Both the position numbers and the translations under genes were made by a program. Shown here one piece after another: positions 56,501 to 64,000 of a stretch of DNA of 64,000 nt. Position 1 is the first letter of the stretch. Each line of letters starts with the position of its first letter. This DNA comes from Fremontodendron californicum (taxonomy: Eukaryota > Streptophyta > Magnoliopsida > Malvales > Malvaceae): positions 9,682,001-9,746,000 of the forward strand of contig JAULJL010000039.1 of NCBI GenBank assembly GCA_030761205.1, read 5' to 3'. Below the pieces are notes generated by a model, which saw only the letters and a list, made by a program, of their open reading frames with translations, did no database searches and had not been told where the DNA came from.

Positions 56501-59500
56501 AGGAAGAACTTAAAAGAAAAATAAAAAAAACATTTATTTAAAATGGAAACTCACCAAATAGAGATCAAAATAGAAAAAACAAGAATAGAAAATCAAGAAA
56601 GTGCAAGAGTTGGTGCTCAAGAGCAACCTCAAGAAGCTATTTTTCAAGCTTTATCTCTTCAAACTTTCCTTTTTTTTTTTTTTTTTTCTAAACTTTTCTT
56701 TTTTGCTTTCAACCAAGAAGAGAAAAACTAAGAAAAACCAAGAGAAATCAGCAAAATGAAGTTGAAAATTCGAAATTCTGACCTCCCCTTAATGTTGGCA
56801 GAATTTTACCTCTCTCCTCCCCTAGGATGTTGTCATTTTTTGTGTAACCAATTTTCCATCAAATGGCTAATAATTCAAGGTGAAAAATCCTGAAATTACC
56901 ACCTTTAGATTAGCATCTTAGCTCTCTCAAATTACAGCTATTAAAGAATAATGTTGACATCTCTCTTGGCCTATGTGGCTTAATCACCATGGCTTGATCA
57001 AAGAGAATCTCTAACTAACTCTTGATTTTTAGCCATTTGATTGAAAAATCAGAAGCTTCTTCCTTCCTTTGGGCTTGGGCAGGCCAACACTTCTCTTTTC
57101 CAGCCCAACTCTGATTTTTGAAAGGCCCAAAGAAGCCCTTTTCGGTTGCTTGGGTGAAATGACCGTTTTGCCCCCCGGATGCAAATAAATATCAAACAGA
57201 CTCCAAATTCAATTTTTATTTTTTTAATACTTCCAAAATAATGAAATATTGAGTTCTGGAAGTTTTCAAAATTATCCGAGTCCGTTTGCTATTTATTTGG
57301 ATTTTTTCTTCCAAAAATGCCCTTTTATGCCCCTACATTGTACCATTTTTTAAACGAGCTCCAAATCAAGATTTTTCTTCACCAATCTCTTCTAAATAAT
57401 GTAAAAATGTGATCTGGATGTTTTCATAATTTTTGGAGCTCATTTGGTATTTTTTCAGGATTTATCGGCTTGAATTACTACATAGGAGGCTCGGGATTTG
57501 GCCATTATGCAAACGGAATCCGAATCAAGATTTTATTTTTCCAATATCTTCCAAATAATTTAAAAATGAGATTTGCAAAATTTCAGAATTTTTGGAGTCC
57601 ATTTGCTATTTTTTCCGGGATTTATCTTTTTGAATTATTGCATAAGAGGCCCGGAATTTGGCCATTTTGCAAACGAACTCCGAATCAAGATTTTCTTTCG
57701 CCAATATCTTTCAAATAATTTAAAAATGAGATTTACAAAATTTCAGAAGATTTGGAGCTCATTTGCTATTTTTTCGGGATTTTCCTTTTTGAATTACTAC
57801 ATAGGAGGCCCGAGATTTTGCCATTTTGCAAACGAACTCCGAATCAAGATTTTATTTCGCCAATCTCTTTCAAATGATTTAAGAATGATATTGAAAAATT
57901 TTCAGAATTTTCGGAGTCCATTTGCTATTTTTCCCAAATTTTCCAATTTTGCCTCTTTGCCTCCGAAACCCGGTTTTGCTCAAAACAAGTCCGATTTTCA
58001 GATTTTCTTCAATCTGAGCCTTGGGCTATCCTTTTTAATCATTCTTCATCCATTGGAGGCTTTGTTCTTACCAAGTCGGACCATTTCTGTGATTCTTCCC
58101 GATTTCACCGAAATCCACTAAAAACCCTAATTCTCGGTTTTCTCCTGGATTGACTTTTCTTTCGGTTTTTCATGCAAGTGACTTCTCCATTACCCGTAGT
58201 CAGTGCTTATCTTTCATTTGGAACCTTCAATTTCGACCAATTTGATCGATTAAGCACTTTTCCCCAAATTTCTCGGATTAGGGTTTCTTTTCTACTGAAT
58301 CTCCAAATCCCAACTTCCGAACTCCATATCTTTCAATGTAGACCTCGGATTATCAAAATTCTTTCACCATTTTTCAATTGAACTTAAAATCTTGATTTTG
58401 AAAGTGGGTTGACTTTTCCAGTAGTTGACTCTCTGGGGTTGACTTTTTCAATAGTTGACTTTCTGAGTTGACTTTTTTAGGGTTGACTTTTTCCGGGGTT
58501 GACTTTTTCCTGTAACCAATTTTCCATCAAATGGCAGAATTTTGAAAATTCGAAAATGAAGTTGAAAATTCGAAATTCTGACCTCCCCTTAATGTTGGCA
58601 GAATTTTACCTCTCTCCTCCCCTAGAATGTTGTCATTTTTTGTGTAACCAATTTTCCATCAAATGGCTAATAATTCAAGGTGAAAAATCCTAAAATTACC
58701 ACCTTTAGATTAGCATCTCAGCTCTCTCAAATTACAGCTGTTAAAGAATAATGTTGACATCTCTCTTGGCCTATGTGGCTTAATCACCATGGCTTGATCA
58801 AAGAGAATCTCTAACTAACTCTTGATTTTTAGCCATTTGATTGAAAAATCAGAAGCTTCCTCCTTCCTTTGGGCTTGGGCAGGCCAACACTTCTCTTTTC
58901 CAGCCCAACTCTGATTTTCTGAAAGGCCCAAAGAAGCCCTTTTCGGTTGCTTGGGTGAAATGACCGTTTTGCCCCCCGGATGCAAATAAATATCAAACGG
59001 ACTCCAAATTCAATTTTTATTTTTTTAATACTTCCAAAATAATAAAATATTGAGTTCTGGAAGTTTTCAAAATTATCCGAGTCCGTTTGCTATTTATTTG
59101 GATTTTTTCTTCCAAAAATGCCCTTTTATGCCCCTACATTTTACCATTTTTTAAACGAGCTCCAAATCAAGGTTTTTCTTCACCAATCTATTCCAAATAA
59201 TTTAAAAATGTGATCTGGAAGTTTTCATAATTTTTGGAGCTCATTTGGTATTTTTTCAGGATTTATCGGCTTGAATTACTGTATAGGAGGCTCGGGATTT
59301 GGCCATTTTGCAAACGGACTCCGAATCAAGATTTTCTTTCTCCAATCTCTTCCAAATAATTTAAAAATGCGATTTGAAAAATTTCAGAATTTTTGGAGTC
59401 CATTTGCTATTTTTCCGGGATTTATCTTTTTGAATTATTGCATAAGAGGCCCGGGATTTGGCCATTTTGCAAACGAACTCAGAATCAAGATTTTATTTCG

Positions 59501-60507
59501 CCAATCTCTTTCAAATAATTTAAAAATGAGATTTGCAAAATTTCAGAAGATTTGGAGCTCATTTTCTATTTTTCCGGGATTTTCCTTTTTGAATTATTGC
59601 ATAGGAGGCCCGGGATTTGGCCATTTTGCAAACGAACTCCGAATCAAGATTTTCTTTCGCCAATCTCTTTCAAATGATTTAATAATGAGATTGAAAAATT
59701 TTCAGAATTTTCGGAGTCCATTTGCTATTTTTTTCCAAATTTTCCAATTTTGCATTTTTGCCTCCGAAACTCGGTTTTGCTCAAAACAAGTCCAATTTTC
59801 AGATTTTCTTCAATCTGAGCCTTGGGCTATACTATTTAATCATTCTTCATCCATTGGGGGCTTTGGTCTTACCAAGTCGGGCCATTTCTGTGATTCTTCC
59901 CGATTTCACCGAAATCCACTAAAAACCCTAATTCTCGGTTTTCTCCTGGATTGACTTTTCTTTCGGTTTTTCTTGCAAGTGACTTCTCCATTACCCGTAG
60001 TCAGTGCTTATCTTTCATTTGGAACCTTCAATTTCGACCAAATTTGATCGATTAAGCACTTTTCTCTCCATTACCCGTAGTCAGTGCTTATCTTTCATTT
60101 GGAACCTTCAATTTCGACCAAATTTGATCGATTAAGCACTTTTCCCCAAATTTCTCGAATTAGGGTTTCCTTTCTACTGAATCTCCAAATCCCAACTTCC
60201 GAACTCCATATCTTTCAATGTAGACCTCGATTATCAAAATTCTTTCACCATTTTTCAATTGAACTTAAAATCTTGATTTTGAAAGTGGGTTGACTTTTTC
60301 AGTAGTTGACTTTTTGGGGTTGACTTTTTTAGGGTTGACTTTTTCTGGGGTTGACTTTTTTTCAAGTTTGACTTTTTATGCTCGCCCTCTTAAACTAAGT
60401 CTCGGAGTACCACCTGCAGGATGAAAAAAGTCTTTTTACACTCGGAAACATCAATATAGGAAGAAAACATACCTGTTTAGTGGTCCGGACAAAATTAGGT
60501 GTCTACA
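53549..60507 (-). mobile_element. Ogre-like solo LTR with internal duplication (copy C)
   Basis: The minus strand starts TGTAGACACCTAATTTTGTC (60507) and ends GGTTGCGACA (53549), the same ends as the complete element. ATCAT is duplicated at 53544-53548 and 60508-60512. It is 6959 bp long against 4.8 kb because of a 1.8-kb tandem duplication and smaller changes. It has one unit of the 213-bp repeat (near 55080-55300). The PBS-like U5 motif has three transitions. Open stretches such as 57573-58121 and 59271-59954 are repeat readthrough, not genes. Confidence 0.92.
56757..60360 (-). repeat. 1.8-kb tandem duplication within solo LTR C
   Basis: Two copies, about 56757-58512 and 58556-60360, are offset by 1800 bases (TGAAGTTGAAAATTCGAAAT begins both). 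The joint near 58513-58555 contains TGTAACCAATTTTCCATCAA, a piece otherwise found inside each unit, so the joint is complex. The right copy also has an extra duplication of about 80 bases at 60065-60145. Scattered mismatches show it is older than the 15697-32190 insertion. Confidence 0.85.
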
Positions 60508-60573
60508 ATCATCAATGTTAAAAAAATTTTACCATCACGCTTCCGTTACGAATAAAAATTAGTCATAATTTTA

Positions 60574-60831
60574 GTGATTTGGAAAGTCATGGTTATGAAT
60601 TTACCCCAACTTTTTGAAAAGGCGAAGGAGCATTTGCATCTGAGGCCTAATTTTAGCCATTTGGAAAGTGACACCGGCACTCAGGCCCCTCAAGAATCCT
60701 TGCAGATTTTGCACGACTATCTTTACTCCAAGATAAGATCTCTGAATGAAGAGTACCGGACCCAGGAAATAGTTAATGCATTATTGATTTTTCTTGCTTT
60801 TTTCCTTTTTCCCTATAAAAGACTGGTATGA
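60574..60831 (+). other. Open frame of unknown nature just upstream of the beta-amylase gene
   Basis: An open stretch of 85 codons with a mixed composition, including the segments FEKAKEHLHLRPNF, TGTQAPQESLQILHDYLYSK and LNEEYRTQEIVNALL. It is less AT-rich than its surroundings. It resembles no family I recognise. It overlaps the predicted TATA box of the beta-amylase at its 3' end, so it may be just promoter sequence, or an exon fragment of a lost or captured gene. Confidence 0.25.
60814..60820 (+). promoter_or_regulatory. Likely TATA box of the beta-amylase gene
   Basis: TATAAAA in the context CCCTATAAAAGACTGG, 111 bases before the predicted start codon. A transcript start about 30 bases downstream would leave an 80-base 5' UTR. 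The solo LTR and split SINE end about 250 bases upstream, so TE DNA forms the distal promoter. Confidence 0.55.
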
Positions 60832-60930
60832 TCTCAATGTGGTAATCAGTGTAATCTCCATCTTATTACTAATTATCTCTTATACAGTCTTAGTTGAAGT
60901 TTTGGAATTCTCTTAATTTTCTCAAACAAC

Positions 60931-61719
60931 ATGGAGCTGCCTCAATCTGCTGTTACAGACAACAACAAAATGTTAGCAAACTATGTCCCAATCTTTGTAA
61001 TGCTCCCGGTAAGTCTCACAAATCTTCTGTCTGACTGTCTTAATTAGTGTAAGCAATATATATATATATATATATGGATTTAAATGCTGTTGCGGATATA
61101 TTTTTGGTCGCGTTTTGTTTATTGTGATTGTGGACGTAATAAATGTTATTATGATCAATTACGATGAATATCTGAGGTGAATATCGACGACGAAAAGAGT
61201 CGAAACTGTAAAATAACAATCCGTAATATCGCGTTGCAACCGTTATTTTTATATATATATATATATAATAAATTGTGTTTTCCGGCTAACTTTCTTTCTT
61301 GCTTTTGTTGCAATCATCAGTTGGGAATTGTTTCAAATGACAATGTTCTTTTAGACGAGGAAGGCCTGAAAAAACAAATGCTGAAGCTGAAAACGGCAGG
61401 AATCGATGGGGTAATGTCAGATGTTTGGTGGGGAATTGTAGAATCAAAGGGTCCGAAGCAGTATGATTGGAGTGCATACAGGAGGTTGGTTGAAGTGATT
61501 CATGAATGTGGATTGAAACTACAAGCTATAATGTCATTCCATCAATGTGGTGGCAATGTGGGAGATGAAGTTTATATCCCAATTCCAAAATGGGTTCTTT
61601 ACATTGGAGAAACTGATCCTCATATCTTTTATACCAATAGAGCTGGTAATAGAAACAAGGAGTACCTCACTCTTGGAGTGGATCATCACCCTGTTTTCAA
61701 TGGAAGAACTGCTATCGAG
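60931..61719 (+). CDS. Beta-amylase, 5' part (exons 1 and 2)
   Basis: Beta-amylase (glycosyl hydrolase family 14) releases maltose from the non-reducing ends of starch. Exon 1 is 60931-61008 (26 codons, donor CCG|GTAAGT). Exon 2 is 61321-61719 (133 codons, acceptor ATCAG|TTG, likely donor GAG|GTTATT), in phase. Exon 1 contains NYVPIFVMLP. Exon 2 has DGVMSDVWWGIVESKGPKQY (residues about 55-74), the family signature HQCGGNVGD (100-108) and FYTNRAGNRNKEYLTLGVD. The N-terminus has no transit peptide and resembles the soybean and BAM5-type enzymes. Both catalytic glutamates (soybean Glu186 and Glu380) lie in exons not present here. I see no continuation resembling YSDYM in the next 2.28 kb, so the gene either has a long second intron or is truncated. 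Confidence 0.88.
61009..61320 (+). other. Intron 1 of the beta-amylase gene
   Basis: 312 bases, GT...AG, AT-rich. It carries two AT-dinucleotide runs (about 61048-61074 and 61248-61267). Open frames that start inside it are not real. Confidence 0.8.
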
Positions 61720-64000
61720 GTTATTAGTTAATTTCATATATTGCATGCTTATGCAATATTATAAAATTTATTATTATTATTTTAATTATTACTGTTTAAA
61801 ATATTATAAAGTATGAAATTTTGTTATTTTGTTAAAAATAATAATCAAATTTAAAGATGAATTAAAACTAATATCAAATCATCAACTGATTATTAATTCA
61901 GATAGCATGCAAGTTATTGATAAAACCTTAAAAATTATAAATTCAAATAAATTTAAATGCGTATTTTTTTTTTAAATTATTTAATTAAATAAGTTAAAGG
62001 TTGATTTAGAACTTCAACAAAATGAAGTAGCATCAAATCAAACAATATATACTGATAATTGTTGGACGAGTAATCATTAGAGAGAGAATAAGGAGCAAAA
62101 GCAATAGGGTAAATATGAAAAACATGTTCTTAATAAGCACATTATTATTAAATAATTTAATGAATAAAAATTATTTAAAAAAGAAAAATGAACAATTAAA
62201 AATTATTATAAAAGATATTGTAAAAACAAAATTACTCTTAATAAAAAAATCTATTTTTCCAAGAAAATATTATTTTTTAAAAATTTTAATTAAAAATAAA
62301 TTTAAAAAATAAAATATTTAAATATTTATTATTTTTTTAAAATTTTAAAAAATAAAGAAATATTATTTTTAGAAATATTATTTTATTATTTAAAATTTTT
62401 TAATTAAAAAAATTAAATAAAAAAATTTAAAAATTTAAAAATTGATTTTGAAAATGAAAAAAAATTTATTGTTAAAAAAATTATTTTTTAATTACAAATA
62501 AATTAAAAAATAAGAAAAAAAGAGAGGAAAAGATTTTTTTATCAAAGTAATTTTGTTTTTACCATTTTCTTATTAATAATTTTTTATTTTTTATTTTTAA
62601 ATAAGTTTTACTCATTATACCATTTAATAATTATTGTATTGTTGATGATATTTTTTTAAATTTACCCAAAGCAATAATAAGACAAGGGTAGGGTTGGGTT
62701 TGGCTTTCCTTCCTTATTTTTCAATACAATATTAAGCATTAATTTCACGTGCAACCAGACATATAATTAATGATTGAATTCTCCACGTATCAACGGTGAT
62801 AATTATCGTATTAGAAGGAAAGAAATAAATAACAAACTCTTATTATAATTATCAAATCACATAAAAATGTAATTTAGATCAAACTCCATTTTTGTTAAAA
62901 ATTTATGTTTCATACGTAGTTCTACAAGTCACTACTTTCGGAAGCAACATCTTTGCTGCTCGAGTATAGTGCCAAGTTAAAATAGACAAAGTTGATTAGA
63001 GAAGTCAAATAACTTAAAAGGAACAATATTATAAATAATCTTTAAAGTTTATTAAATTTACGAATATGATATATTATTAAATATAAATAATGATGTGATA
63101 TGACAAATCAAATGATGACATATGACATTATTTGATTTTTATAAAAATTAATATTTGAATTTTTGTAAATATTAAAAAATATATATTTTAAAAATATAAA
63201 AATATTTAAAATTATATTTTAAAAAAATTTAATATCAATTTTTTTTAAAAATTTAAAATATATGTTAAAATTTTTAAAAAATAAAATTATATTTTTAAAA
63301 ATTAATATCTTTTTTTTAAAAAGAAATTAAAAATTAAAACATTTAACAAAAATTATTTTTAAACTTACTTGTTAAAAAATTTATAATATCTGAAATTTTT
63401 TTAAAAATAAAAAATTATTTTTTTAAAAATAAAAAATTATTTTTTTAAATTATAAAAATTAAAATATGAAATTATGAAATTATTTTAATTTTGAAAAAAA
63501 AAATTTATAAAAAAATTACAAAAATTAAAGAATTAAATTAAAATATTTTATTTTTTTTAATTTTTTTTCCATTCTTTCTTTCTTTCTTCCTTTCTCTCCC
63601 CTCCATTTCGATCTCCCCCCCTTCTGGCATGATTCAAGTCTTTTTCAGCCAGCCACTGGTCGGGTCTGGCCAATGGAGGCTGATCTCGGTGCCAGTAGGT
63701 CGAATTAGCTTGAAAATAGGTCGAAACTCTGGTTAGATCCAACTTGATTTTAGGCCGATCCTAAACTCGAAGGAAAAGAGAAAGGGGGAAAGAGAAAAGG
63801 AAAAAAAATATTATTTTATTTTATTTTATTTTATTTTTAAAATTAAAATTAAAATTTTTGTTAATACATGTAATATTATTATGTGGTACCATGTATTAAG
63901 TTTTCATTAGATACAAAAGACACGTCACCTAATATTTAACGATATTACTTACAAATACTACAATAACACAAGGAGTGAAACTTTGAGTAACAAAAACATA
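61720..64000. other. Extremely AT-rich DNA downstream of exon 2 (intron 2 or beyond)
   Basis: No third beta-amylase exon is seen. Most of 62110-62640 and 63050-63560 is A/T-only low-complexity sequence. A GC-richer block at about 63585-63770 starts with a CTTTCTTTC pyrimidine run and contains CAGCCAGCCACTGGTCGGGT; its origin is unknown. A Lys/Ile/Leu/Asn-rich frame at 62115-62312 reflects base composition. Confidence 0.55.

Larger units (their letters stand above)
53471..60565 (+). mobile_element. Second SINE, split by a 7-kb solo LTR
   Basis: The left part (53471-53548) starts ACCAATATTTGATTGGTTGG and runs through the box A region to AAAATCAT. The right part (60508 to about 60565) resumes with ATCAATGTTA and TTTACCATCACGCTTCC, which continues the SINE body of 53271-53459. 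The solo LTR 53549-60507 lies between. The 3' end is truncated or decayed. Confidence 0.75.

Noticed and set aside
57470..59954. Open frames of 182 and 227 codons with repeated GPGFGHFANELRIKI
   Set aside because: They read through the LTR's tandem units near 159 bp. The same unit read in the other LTRs has stops, and the frames sit on the antisense strand of the LTR.
62045..62075. IYTD-like triplets (ATATATACTGAT) as beta-amylase exon 3
   Set aside because: The family continues IYSDYM, but here the next codons do not fit, a stop follows within a few codons, and no acceptor site precedes it.
62115..62312. Lys/Ile/Leu/Asn-rich frame as an organellar DNA insertion
   Set aside because: The composition follows from almost pure A/T sequence. 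I recognise no plastid or mitochondrial protein block.
1..64000. CRISPR arrays, rRNA operons, bacterial-type genes
   Set aside because: All regular repeats found are LTR-internal arrays, minisatellites or microsatellites. No unique spacers of uniform length, no rRNA cores and no operon structure are present.

Overview
This is plant nuclear DNA, almost certainly from a eudicot. The evidence is a strongly AT-rich background, an intron-containing plant-type beta-amylase gene, Tat/Ogre-like and Athila-like LTR retrotransposons, tRNA-derived SINEs, hAT- and Harbinger-like non-autonomous elements, and an L1-type LINE relic. I cannot name the species. There are no bacterial operons, CRISPR arrays or rRNA genes. 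The only recognisable host gene is the 5' part of a beta-amylase (exons 60931-61008 and 61321-61719). The rest is layered transposable-element (TE) sequence.

Layout. 1-4291: AT-rich intergenic DNA with a fold-back element (814-1275) and two hAT-like elements (1766-2065 and 2548-4155). 4292-33005: one Athila-like LTR retrotransposon on the minus strand (internal region 10658-13656, with a broken gag remnant), hugely enlarged by later insertions. Its left LTR holds a Tat/Ogre-type solo LTR (4792-9726, target duplication ATAAT). Its right LTR holds a second solo LTR (14395-32234, CTAAT). That LTR in turn holds a complete 16.5-kb Ogre-like non-autonomous element (15697-32190, CTTGT) with two 4.8-kb LTRs that look almost identical. 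Its interior (20511-27377) has a primer-binding site, large tandem repeats and a gag zinc-knuckle relic, but no pol.

33006-45328: a hAT-like element (33717-35584) with a second hAT-like element nested inside it (34690-34945), both with exact 8-bp target duplications. A LINE relic follows, split by a Harbinger-like MITE. Next come an Athila-type solo LTR (39678-41256, AATCA), several MITEs and diverged tandem repeats. 45329-48287: a Tat/Ogre-related solo LTR (GGTTA) inside a duplicated hairpin-bearing repeat. 48288-53548: AT-rich DNA with hAT-like pieces, a SINE with a 13-bp target duplication, MITEs and two more SINEs. 53549-60507: a minus-strand Ogre-like solo LTR with a 1.8-kb internal tandem duplication (ATCAT), inserted in the middle of a SINE. 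60508-64000: the beta-amylase promoter and first two exons, then AT-rich DNA in which I find no third exon.

Nothing here looks like a new multi-gene system. The most informative items are (i) an approximately 105-bp inverted filler patch in one LTR, copied from DNA just outside the element, with microhomology at both joints; (ii) a primer-binding-site-like motif conserved inside the U5 of the Ogre-type LTRs; (iii) the fully dated nesting order; and (iv) the young 16.5-kb element itself.
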